NCBI RefSeq assembly: GCF_013450295.1
Contig: NZ_SKBR01000001.1
Location: forward strand, 2,481,001-2,545,000
Source: Streptomyces sp. AJS327
GTDB lineage: Bacteria; Actinomycetota; Actinomycetes; Streptomycetales; Streptomycetaceae
DNA length: 64,000 nucleotides
Direction of reading: 5' to 3'
Position numbers and translations under genes: made by a program. The stretch's first letter is position 1, and the number at the start of each line of letters is the position of its first letter. The notes beneath the pieces were generated by a model. It did no database searches, was not told where the DNA came from, and worked only from the letters and a program-made list of their open reading frames with translations. Below, in pieces: positions 53,759 through 61,864 of this stretch.

Positions 53759-55015
53759 ATGCCGCCCCATGCCCATCGGCCCGAACGGGCCCCCGTCCTG
53801 GTCGCCGGCGCCGGGCCGGTCGGACTCACCGCCGCGCTCGCGCTGCGCAGCCACGGTCTGCCGGTCACCGTCCTGGAGGCCGAACCGGAGGACCGGACAC
53901 GCCCCGGCAGCCGCGCGCTGTTCGTCCACCGTGAGTCGCTGCGCCTGCTCGGCCAGATCAGGCCGGGACTGGAGACCACGCTGACCCGCAACGGGGTGGT
54001 GTGGCCGACCCGGCGCACCGTCTACCGCACCCGGGAGGTCTTCGCCCGCAGCTACCCGCCCCACCAGACCAGCGCACTCCCGCCGTTCACCAGTCTGCGG
54101 CAGGTCGAGACGGAGCGGCACCTGCTGGAGGCCTGCCGGGAGGAGGGCGTCACCTTCCGCTGGGGAGCACCGGTCACCGGCGTCGCGGTCACGGACGACG
54201 GCGTACGGGTCCGCACCGGCGGTGACACCGGCACCGCGGGAACCGTCAACGAAGCGGTGTACGAGGCGAGTTACGTCATCGGCGCGGACGGGGCGCGGTC
54301 GGCGGTCCGCCGCTCCCAGGAGATCCCCCTGCACGGCGAGCGCTCCGAGTCCTTCCACGTGGTGGTGGACATCGAGGAGGACCCCGACGATCCGGCGCCG
54401 CTGGAGCGGGTGTTCACCTACGAGCATCCGGCCCTCGGCGGACGCAGCGTGATGCGCGTGCCGTTCGCGGGCGGCTTCCAGCTCGACCTCCAGTGCAAGG
54501 ACGGCGATCGCCCCGAGGACTGGGCCGGGGAGGAGACGGCCGCGCGCTGGGTGGCGCGGGTGGTGGGGGAGAAGTACGCCACCCGGATGCTGTGGGTGTC
54601 GAAATACCACTTCCTGCACGTGGTCGCGGAGCGCTTCACCGACCCGCGGCACCGGGTGCTGCTCGTCGGGGAAGCCGCCCACCTCTTTCCGCCCTTCGGC
54701 GCCCGGGGGATGAACAGCGGGATCGCCGACTCGGTGGCCGCCGCCGACGCGGTGGCCAAGGCCCTCGCCGACCCGGCCGGAAGCGCGCACCCGGTCGGGA
54801 CGTTCGCCACCGAACGGCGGGAGGCAGCCCGGTTCAACAGCGAGGCGGCGCGCACCGCCCTGTCGCACCTGCGCCCCCGGAGCCGGCTGACCCGGCTGCG
54901 GCAGGCCGTGGGGGCCTCACTGTCCCCGGTGATCCCGGCGTGCGGCGAGTGGCTGGAGCGGGCGCCGTACGGACCGCGCGCGGGGGCGCCGACCAACACC
55001 CGAGGACGGTACTGA
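53759..55015 (+). CDS. FAD-dependent aromatic monooxygenase (PHBH-like), second copy
   Basis: 418 aa. FAD motif VAGAGPVGLTAAL, DG motif IGADGARSAVR near residue 180 and GEAAHLFPPFGARGMNSGIADSV near 305. It shares GSRALFVHR and APYGPR with the gene at 41.4 kb but is longer and has its own loop insertion (TGGDTGTAGTVNEA). Two related hydroxylases may act at successive steps or one may be decarboxylative. ATG at 53759 after GAGGAG. Confidence 0.88.
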   Translation: MPPHAHRPERAPVLVAGAGPVGLTAALALRSHGLPVTVLEAEPEDRTRPGSRALFVHRESLRLLGQIRPGLETTLTRNGVVWPTRRTVYRTREVFARSYPPHQTSALPPFTSLRQVETERHLLEACREEGVTFRWGAPVTGVAVTDDGVRVRTGGDTGTAGTVNEAVYEASYVIGADGARSAVRRSQEIPLHGERSESFHVVVDIEEDPDDPAPLERVFTYEHPALGGRSVMRVPFAGGFQLDLQCKDGDRPEDWAGEETAARWVARVVGEKYATRMLWVSKYHFLHVVAERFTDPRHRVLLVGEAAHLFPPFGARGMNSGIADSVAAADAVAKALADPAGSAHPVGTFATERREAARFNSEAARTALSHLRPRSRLTRLRQAVGASLSPVIPACGEWLERAPYGPRAGAPTNTRGRY

Positions 55016-55019
55016 GCCG

Positions 55020-55865
55020 ATGAACCCGACGGATCCGGCCCCGGCCGAACAGTGGCTCCGCTGGGACCCCGACGAGGGGTTCGGCCCGGCCACCGCCCCC
55101 GGCGGCCCGCTGCTGGCGGCCGACTCCTGGCTGGTGGAGGACGGCCGTGTCCGCGACGTCGGACGCCACGCGGAACGCTTCTCCCGGGCCTGTGCCCGGG
55201 AGGGCGTGGCCGAACGGGCGCGCGTGGACTTCTGGCGGGACGTCCTCGCCCGGCTGCCGCGCCGCGGAGCGTGGTTCCCGCGCGTGGAACTGCGGCCCGG
55301 CGGCGCCCTGTCCCTGTGGCTGCGCCACGCTCCCCACCGCGGCGCCGTCATCCGCGTCCTGCCCTGGCCGCACGCCGATCCGCGCGCCATGCCGTACCGC
55401 AAGGGACCCGACCTCGACCTGCTCGCCGGAATCCGGCGGCGGGCCCAGGAGGCCGGGGCGGACGACGCCCTGCTGAGCACCGCGGACGGCGCGGTCACCG
55501 AGTCGACGACGGCGAGCCCCCTGTGGTGGCGGGGGGACACGCTGTGCCTGCCCCCTCCCGGCCCCCACCTGCTGCCGGGCGTCACCAGCGCCCTCGTCGT
55601 CCAGCTGGCCAGGTGGAACGGCGTGCCGGTCCGGCAGGAGACGGTCTCCCCGGCGGAGCTGTTCGACTGCGAGACGTGGCTGGTCAACGCCCTGTACGGT
55701 ATCCGGCCGGTGACGGACTGGGTGGGTGTCGAACACCCCGCGGCACCGGCGGAACGAGCCCCGCGCTGGCAGCGACTGCTGACGGCCCTGGCCAGTGACC
55801 TGCCGGCTGCCGTTCACCGGCCGGCACCGCAGGGAACCATCACTCAGGGAGGAACTTCCGCATGA
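55020..55865 (+). CDS. pabC: Aminodeoxychorismate lyase-like class IV PLP enzyme
   Basis: 281 aa. Class IV aminotransferase fold as in PabC: K128 in MPYRKGPDLD is the likely Schiff-base lysine, and AVTESTTASPLWW matches the cofactor-phosphate/substrate strand (usually VTExxxxN). It converts 4-amino-4-deoxychorismate to p-aminobenzoate and pyruvate. Its presence with pabAB in one transcript makes PABA the probable starter. Starts 5 nt after the monooxygenase stop and overlaps the next gene by 4 nt. Confidence 0.85.
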   Translation: MNPTDPAPAEQWLRWDPDEGFGPATAPGGPLLAADSWLVEDGRVRDVGRHAERFSRACAREGVAERARVDFWRDVLARLPRRGAWFPRVELRPGGALSLWLRHAPHRGAVIRVLPWPHADPRAMPYRKGPDLDLLAGIRRRAQEAGADDALLSTADGAVTESTTASPLWWRGDTLCLPPPGPHLLPGVTSALVVQLARWNGVPVRQETVSPAELFDCETWLVNALYGIRPVTDWVGVEHPAAPAERAPRWQRLLTALASDLPAAVHRPAPQGTITQGGTSA

Positions 55866-57385
55866 TGAACCGCAGGTCACTGCTGGCAGCCGGGGTCGGA
55901 CTCAGCGCGACGGCCGGTGTCTCCGTCATCGGCGCGCGACCCCGTCCCAAGCCGGGCAGCACCGTGCCGTGGGACCATCTGGCCAGCAAGCTGACCGGCG
56001 ACCTGGTCACGCCGGGCCACGACGACTACGACCGGGCCCGGCAGCTCGCCAGCGCCATGTTCGACTCCATCCACCCGCAGGCCGTCGTCCAGGCGGAAAC
56101 CGCGCGGGACGTCCGGACCGCGATGCTCTTCGCACAGGACAACGGCGTCCACACCGCCGTGCGCAGCGGTGGCCACAGCTACGGCGGGTGGTCCACCTCC
56201 GAGGGCATGGTCATCAACCTCACCCGCCTCAACCGCGTGCGCCCCGGGCCGGACTCCGTCTCCGTCGGTCCCGGGGCACTCGCTGTCGACATCGTCTCCC
56301 AGTTATCACCGCACGGACTCACCGTCCCCGGCGGCTTCTGCGCGACCGTCAGCCCCGGGGGCTTCTTCACCGGCGGCGGCACCGGCTGGCTCTACCGCAA
56401 GTACGGCCCCGCTTCCGACAGTCTGCGCTCCGCCCAGGTCGTGCTGGCGGACGGACGCATCGTCACCGCCTCCGAGGACAGCCATCGCGACCTGCTGTGG
56501 GCGCTGCGCGGCGGGGGAGGCGGCAACTTCGGCATCGTCACCGACTTCGAGCTGGAGCCCGCGCGGATCCCCCGGGTCGGCCACTACACGCTCACCTGGT
56601 CCTGGGACGACGCCCAGCGTGCCGTCCAGGGCTTCCTCGACTGGTCGGTGCGGGCCTCCGCCGACCTCGCCGCCGACGGCATCCTCGACCTCCCCGACGC
56701 CAAGCCCGGAGCCCAGCCGGTGTTCGTCGTCACCGGCGCCCACCTGGGCACCATGAAGCAGCTGGAGGCCGAACTGGCCGAACTGGTCTCGCTGGTGGGG
56801 AAGGAACCGGCCACCCGGGCGGTCGAGGACATGAGTTACGAGAAGGCGATGATGCGCGTCTTCGGTTGCGAGGACACCGCGCCCGAGGAGTGCCGCCTCG
56901 TCGGAGCCAACCGGCACGCCGCGGTACCCCGGCAGGCGTGGGTCAAGAACCGGGGGCGCAAGTTCAGCCGCGTCCTGCCGTCCTCCGGAGTGGACGCGCT
57001 GCTCGCCGCCTTCGACAAGGACCGCCGCGCGGGCCAGTCCCGCGCCGTCAGCCTCCTCGCGCTGGGCAAGAACGCCAACATACCGTCCGTCGACTCCACC
57101 GCCTGGCCACACCGTGACGCCCTCTACAGCGGGACCCTGATGGTCAACCTCAGCGACCCCACGCCGGACGCCGAGGACCGAGCCGCCGCCGAGAGCTGGG
57201 TCAACGACCAGTTCGACGCCATCGACCCGTACTCCAACGGCCGGTCCTACGTCAACTTCCCGGACGTCGAACTCACCGACCACGCGGAGGCCTACTACGG
57301 GCCCAACCTGCCGCGGCTGAGCGAGATCAAGCGCACCTACGACCCGCACGGCTTCTTCACCTTCCCCCACGCCGTTCCCGCGTAA
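55862..57385 (+). CDS. Tat-exported BBE-like FAD oxidoreductase
   Basis: 507 aa. N-terminus MNRRSLLAAG is a twin-arginine signal. The PCMH-type FAD domain has RSGGHSYGG with H105 and GGFCATVSPGG with C160, the two residues that attach FAD covalently in berberine-bridge enzymes, and the C-terminal YVNFPD segment of the BBE family. Such enzymes oxidise alcohols or amines, often late in biosynthesis, and this one would act outside the membrane. A single TTA codon (56303-56305) may put it under bldA control. GGGAGGAA precedes the ATG. Confidence 0.9.
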   Translation: MMNRRSLLAAGVGLSATAGVSVIGARPRPKPGSTVPWDHLASKLTGDLVTPGHDDYDRARQLASAMFDSIHPQAVVQAETARDVRTAMLFAQDNGVHTAVRSGGHSYGGWSTSEGMVINLTRLNRVRPGPDSVSVGPGALAVDIVSQLSPHGLTVPGGFCATVSPGGFFTGGGTGWLYRKYGPASDSLRSAQVVLADGRIVTASEDSHRDLLWALRGGGGGNFGIVTDFELEPARIPRVGHYTLTWSWDDAQRAVQGFLDWSVRASADLAADGILDLPDAKPGAQPVFVVTGAHLGTMKQLEAELAELVSLVGKEPATRAVEDMSYEKAMMRVFGCEDTAPEECRLVGANRHAAVPRQAWVKNRGRKFSRVLPSSGVDALLAAFDKDRRAGQSRAVSLLALGKNANIPSVDSTAWPHRDALYSGTLMVNLSDPTPDAEDRAAAESWVNDQFDAIDPYSNGRSYVNFPDVELTDHAEAYYGPNLPRLSEIKRTYDPHGFFTFPHAVPA

Positions 57386-57395
57386 GCCCCGTCCT

Positions 57396-57434
57396 CCCGG
57401 GCGCGGGGGAGGCCCCGCCACCCCCGCGCCCGGG
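57396..57434. terminator. Hairpin terminator after the BBE gene
   Basis: CCCGGGCGCGGGGG (57396-57409) pairs with its exact complement at 57421-57434, a 14-bp stem with an 11-nt loop starting 10 nt after the BBE stop. Probably ends the main biosynthetic transcript; the SDR gene 160 nt on would then have its own start signal. Confidence 0.75.
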
Positions 57435-57545
57435 CCGCGCCCCCCACCCGCGTACCGCGCTCCGCGTGTACCTCGCGCCCCGCCCCGCCACCACCTCACC
57501 ACCGCCACCGCCACGCCGCGCTCGCGCGGCCGGAAGGACATCCCC

Positions 57546-58295
57546 ATGCGCCTCACCGGAAACACCATCCTGATCACCGGCGGCACCTCCGGCATCGGCC
57601 TCGGCCTCGCCCTGCGACTGCGCGACGCCGGCAACGACGTGATCGTCGCCGGCCGCCGCACCGACCTGCTGGAGAGCATCAGCGCCGAGCACGAGGGCAT
57701 ATCCGCCCTGCGACTCGACGTCACCGACCCCGACTCGATCAGTGCGGCCGCCGAGGAGCTGGCCCGCACCCACCCGCGGCTGAACGTCCTGATCAACAAC
57801 GCCGGAATCATGCTGCCCGAGGACCTGTCCGGCGACGACTGGCTGGAGGTGTCCGAGCGGACGGTGTCCACCAACCTGCTCGGCACCCTTCGGATGACCG
57901 CCGCCCTGCTGCCCCGGCTGCGGGAGCGCGAGCACGCCGCGATCCTCAACGTCACCTCCGGGCTGGCCTTCGTGCCGCTGCCGGCGACCCCGACCTACAG
58001 CGCGACCAAGGCGGCCCTGCACTCCTTCAGCGAGAGCCTCCGCGTCCAGCTGCGGGGGACACCGGTCGAGGTGCACGAGATCGCTCCCCCCGGCGTGCGC
58101 ACCACGCTGATGAACCAGCAGGAGGCCGAGTGGGCCATGCCGCTGGAGGAGTTCCTCGACGAGGTGATGTCCCTGCTCACGGCCGACCCCGGGGCCCCCG
58201 AGGTCCTGGTGGGGCAGGTGCGCCCCATCCGCTACGCCGCGGCCGAGGGCACCTACGCGGAGCACCTGGAGCACCTGACGAAGATGGTGGGCTGA
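57546..58295 (+). CDS. Short-chain dehydrogenase/reductase (DltE-like)
   Basis: 249 aa. NAD(P) motif ITGGTSGIGLGLAL at residue 10, NNAG with the structural motif, catalytic S in NVTSGLAF and the Y-x3-K in TYSATKAAL near residue 155. EIAPPGVRTTL is typical of the DltE-like branch. It could reduce or oxidise an aldehyde/alcohol of the pathway, e.g. after the GriC/GriD-like pair, but no direct evidence. GGAAGGA before the ATG. Confidence 0.88.
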   Translation: MRLTGNTILITGGTSGIGLGLALRLRDAGNDVIVAGRRTDLLESISAEHEGISALRLDVTDPDSISAAAEELARTHPRLNVLINNAGIMLPEDLSGDDWLEVSERTVSTNLLGTLRMTAALLPRLREREHAAILNVTSGLAFVPLPATPTYSATKAALHSFSESLRVQLRGTPVEVHEIAPPGVRTTLMNQQEAEWAMPLEEFLDEVMSLLTADPGAPEVLVGQVRPIRYAAAEGTYAEHLEHLTKMVG

Positions 58296-58330
58296 CCCAG
58301 CGGCGGCCGCCCACCTCCCAGCCGTCCTCT

Positions 58331-58360
58331 CCCCGGGCCCCGGCCGTGCGGGGCCCGGGG
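58331..58360. terminator. Hairpin terminator after the SDR gene
   Basis: CCCCGGGCCCCG (58331-58342) pairs with its exact complement (58349-58360) around a 6-nt loop, 36 nt after the SDR stop and before the nitrate genes. It separates the biosynthetic region from the nitrate-assimilation operon. Confidence 0.75.
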
Positions 58361-58383
58361 ACGTGACCCCTCCGGAGTAGCTC

Positions 58384-59766
58384 ATGCCCGCAGCACACGG
58401 CACCCGAAAAGGCTGGCTCACCGGCTGGAACCCCGAGGACGAGGACGCCTGGGCGCGCGGCGGCCACCGCGTCGCCCGCCGCAACCTCGCGCTGTCCGTC
58501 CTCTCCGAGCACGTCGGGTTCTCGGTGTGGTCCCTGTGGGCCGTTCTCGTCCTGTTCATGTCCCCCGAGATCGGCCTCTCCTTCCGACCGGGAGAGAAGT
58601 TCCTCCTGGTCGCCGTCCCCACGGTCGTCGGCGCGCTCCTGCGGCTGCCCTACAGCTACGCGGTGACCCGGTTCGGCGGGCGGAACTGGACGGTGTTCGC
58701 CACCGGAATCCTGCTCCTCCCCACCCTGCTGGCGCTCCACTTCGTCCAGCGGCCCGGAACACCCCTGTGGGTGTTCCTCCTCATCGCGGCCCTCGCCGGA
58801 GTGGGCGGCGGCAACTTCGCCTCCTCGATGACCAACATCACGGCCTTCTACCCGCAGCGCCTCCAGGGCTGGGCCCTGGGACTCAACGCGGGCGGCGGCA
58901 ACCTCGGCGTCGCGGTGGTGCAACTCGTCGGACTGGCCGTCATCGTCCTCGCCGGCGACACCCACCCCGCCTACGTCGCGGCCGTCTACGTCCCGCTGAT
59001 CCTGGTCGCCACCGCGCTGTCGGCCTGGAAGTTGGACAACCTCGCGACCGCCGACACGGTGCGGACCCGCTCGGGGGCACAGCGCGAGGCCCTCCGCACC
59101 CCCGACACCTGGTGGATCTCCCTCCTGTACGTCGGCACCTTCGGCTCGTTCATCGGCTACGGCTTCGCCTTCGGCCTCGTGCTGCGCGCGGAGTTCGGCG
59201 CCTCCCCGGCGGAGGCCGTGGGCTACACCTGCCTCGGCCCCCTGCTCGGCTCCCTCGCGCGTCCCCTGGGCGGCCGGCTCGCCGACCGCCTCGGCGGGGC
59301 CCGGGTGACCTTCTGGGTCTTCCTCGGCATGGGCGGCGGAACCACGCTGCTCGTCGCGGCGGCGGGCCTGCACTCCTTCACGCTGTTCCTCACCGGGTTC
59401 TCCGCCCTCTTCGTCCTCAGCGGACTCGGCAACGGCTCCACCTACAAGATGATCCCCGCCGTGTTCGCGAGACGAGCCCAGCACGAGATCACCACCGGGG
59501 GCGACGCCCGGACCGCGTTCGCGCGCTCGCGCGGCCTCTCCGGCGCGGTCATCGCGCTGGCCGGGGCGATCGGCGCGCTCGGCGGAGCCGCCGTCAACCT
59601 CGCCTTCACCCTCGCCTACGACGGCTTCGGCAGCGGCGTCCCGGCCTTCCTCGCCTTCCTCGCGTACTACGCCCTCTGCCTGGCCGTGCTCCGGAGGGTC
59701 TACTCGCGGCCAGACCCCGTCCAGCAGCAGCCCGTCGCCACCGTCAGGGAAGCCGATCATGTGTGA
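58384..59766 (+). CDS. narK: NarK-type nitrate/nitrite transporter
   Basis: 460 aa with about 12 membrane segments. The NarK signatures NFASSMTNITAFYPQRLQGWALGLNAGGGNLGV and GLGNGSTYKMIPAVF, with the nitrate-signature glycines and phenylalanines, are present. It imports nitrate for the assimilatory reductase whose start codon lies inside its last codons (8-nt overlap). It probably belongs to the NarK branch rather than the ABC type. GGAG precedes the ATG. Confidence 0.95.
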   Translation: MPAAHGTRKGWLTGWNPEDEDAWARGGHRVARRNLALSVLSEHVGFSVWSLWAVLVLFMSPEIGLSFRPGEKFLLVAVPTVVGALLRLPYSYAVTRFGGRNWTVFATGILLLPTLLALHFVQRPGTPLWVFLLIAALAGVGGGNFASSMTNITAFYPQRLQGWALGLNAGGGNLGVAVVQLVGLAVIVLAGDTHPAYVAAVYVPLILVATALSAWKLDNLATADTVRTRSGAQREALRTPDTWWISLLYVGTFGSFIGYGFAFGLVLRAEFGASPAEAVGYTCLGPLLGSLARPLGGRLADRLGGARVTFWVFLGMGGGTTLLVAAAGLHSFTLFLTGFSALFVLSGLGNGSTYKMIPAVFARRAQHEITTGGDARTAFARSRGLSGAVIALAGAIGALGGAAVNLAFTLAYDGFGSGVPAFLAFLAYYALCLAVLRRVYSRPDPVQQQPVATVREADHV

Positions 59767-61864
59767 CCTACCGACATCCACCGGCGCCCAGGTATCCACC
59801 CACTGCCCGTACTGCGCGTTACAGTGCGGCACGACACTCGGCGGCGGCCGACGCGACGGCGTGACGGTGCGTCCTGCCGACTTCCCCGTCAACCAGGGCC
59901 GGTTGTGCCACAAGGGCTGGACCGCGCCCGACCTCCTGACCGCGCCCGACCGGCTGACCCAGCCCCTGCTGCGCGGCCCGGACGGTCAGCCGCGCCGCAC
60001 CTCCTGGACCACCGCGCTGGACACGGTCGCCCACCGGCTCCGCGCGATCCGCGACGAGCACGGCCCCGACGCCGTGGCGGTGTTCGGCGGCGGCGGCCTG
60101 ACCAACGAGAAGGCCTACCTGCTGGGCAAGTTCGCCCGGCTCGCCCTCGGCACCAGCCAGATCGACTACAACGGCCGGTTCTGCATGTCGTCCGCCGCCG
60201 CCGCGGGCAACGCCGCCTTCGGCCTGGACCGGGGACTGCCCTTCCCCGTCACCGACCTCGCCCGCGCCGAGACGGTCCTGCTGGCCGGCGCGAACGTCGC
60301 CGAGACCATGCCGCCGCTGATGCGGCACCTCACCCACGCCCAGTTGATCGTCGTCGACCCGCGGCGTACCCCGACCGCCGAACGCGCCGCGCTCCACCTC
60401 CAGCCCGCCCCCGGCACCGACCTGGCCCTCGCCCTCGGCCTCCTGCACGCCGCCACCGTGGACGGACTGCTCGATGAGACGTACATCCGCGAGCGCACCC
60501 ACGGCTTCGACGCCGCGGTACACCGCGCCCTGACCTGGCGGCCCGAACGGGTCGAGGAGGTGACCGGCGTCCCCGCCCACGCCCAGCACCAGGCGGTACG
60601 GATGCTCGCCCGCTCCCGTGGCGCGTACGTCCTGACCGGACGCGGCGTCGAACAGCACAGCACCGGGACGGACACCGCCGCCGCCCTCATCAACCTCGCC
60701 CTCGCCCTCGGCCTCCCCGGACGCGACGGCAGCGGCTACGGCTGCCTCACCGGCCAGGGCAACGGACAGGGCGGCAGGGAACACGGACAGAAGGCCGACC
60801 AGCTCCCCGGATACCGGCTCATCACCGACCCCGCCGCCCGCGCCCACGTCGCCGGAGTGTGGGGCGTAGGCCCGGACCAACTGCCCGGCCCCGGACGACC
60901 CGCCTACCAACTCCTCGACGCGCTGGGCACCGACCAGGGACCACGAGCCCTCCTGGTGTTCGGCTCCAACCCCGCCGTCTCCGCCCCCCACGCCTCCCGC
61001 GTCACCGAACGGCTCGCCGCCCTCGACCTCCTCGTCGTCGCCGACTTCGTCCCCTCCGAGACCGCGCGCCTGGCAGACGTGGTCCTGCCCGTCGCCCAGT
61101 GGGCCGAGGAGGAGGGCACCCTCACCAACCTCGAAGGCCGCCTGCTGCGCCGCCGCGCCCTGCTGCCACCACCGGACGGAGTCCGCGACGACCTGCGGGT
61201 ACTGCACGACCTCGCCGTGCGCCTCGGCGAACCCCCCGAGCGGTACCCCACCGAACCGCGGACGGTGTTCGAGGAACTCCGCGCGGCCTCGCGCGGCGGC
61301 AGGGCCGACTACTCGGGCATCACCTACCGGCGTCTGGACGACGGAGAGGCCCTGTACTGGCCCTGCCCCCAAACCCCGGAACCGCACCCGGGCACCCCAC
61401 GCCTCTTCCACGACCGGTTCGCCCACCCCGACGGCAGAGCCCGGTTCGCCGAGGTCGACCACCGGGGGCCAGCGGAGGAGACCAGCGACCCCTACCCCCT
61501 CTACGCCACCACCGGCAGGGTGCTGGCGCACTACCAGTCCGGCGCGCAGACCCGCAGAGTCGGCGAACTGCGCGCGGCCGTTCCCGAGCCGTTCGTCGAG
61601 ATGCACCCCGACACGGCCCGTCAGTCCGGACTGGCCGACCACGAACTGGCCCGGATCACCTCCGCGCGCGGCAGCATGACCGCCCGCACCCGGCTCGACG
61701 CGACGATGCGCCCCGACACCGTCTTCCTGCCGTTCCACTTTCCCGGGGCGGGCCGCGCGAACCTGGTCACGCACCCGGCGCTCGACCCCGTCAGCGGCAT
61801 GCCCGAGTTCAAGGTCTGCGCGGTCCGGGTCACCCCGGCCCCCGAACAGGGAGAGACACCGTGA
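59759..61864 (+). CDS. nasC: Assimilatory nitrate reductase catalytic subunit (NasC/NarB type)
   Basis: 701 aa. [4Fe-4S] cysteines C16, C19, C23, C50; a molybdenum-ligand-type cysteine in NGRFCMSSA; GLTNEKAY, TGQGNGQGGREHGQ and the DMSO-reductase-family C-terminal MTARTRLDATMRP segment. Soluble, monomeric bis-MGD enzyme reducing nitrate to nitrite. TTA codon at residue 21 (59819-59821), between the second and third Fe-S cysteines, predicts that synthesis depends on bldA. Overlaps narK upstream and the reductase gene downstream (GTGA). Confidence 0.95.
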   Translation: MCDLPTSTGAQVSTHCPYCALQCGTTLGGGRRDGVTVRPADFPVNQGRLCHKGWTAPDLLTAPDRLTQPLLRGPDGQPRRTSWTTALDTVAHRLRAIRDEHGPDAVAVFGGGGLTNEKAYLLGKFARLALGTSQIDYNGRFCMSSAAAAGNAAFGLDRGLPFPVTDLARAETVLLAGANVAETMPPLMRHLTHAQLIVVDPRRTPTAERAALHLQPAPGTDLALALGLLHAATVDGLLDETYIRERTHGFDAAVHRALTWRPERVEEVTGVPAHAQHQAVRMLARSRGAYVLTGRGVEQHSTGTDTAAALINLALALGLPGRDGSGYGCLTGQGNGQGGREHGQKADQLPGYRLITDPAARAHVAGVWGVGPDQLPGPGRPAYQLLDALGTDQGPRALLVFGSNPAVSAPHASRVTERLAALDLLVVADFVPSETARLADVVLPVAQWAEEEGTLTNLEGRLLRRRALLPPPDGVRDDLRVLHDLAVRLGEPPERYPTEPRTVFEELRAASRGGRADYSGITYRRLDDGEALYWPCPQTPEPHPGTPRLFHDRFAHPDGRARFAEVDHRGPAEETSDPYPLYATTGRVLAHYQSGAQTRRVGELRAAVPEPFVEMHPDTARQSGLADHELARITSARGSMTARTRLDATMRPDTVFLPFHFPGAGRANLVTHPALDPVSGMPEFKVCAVRVTPAPEQGETP

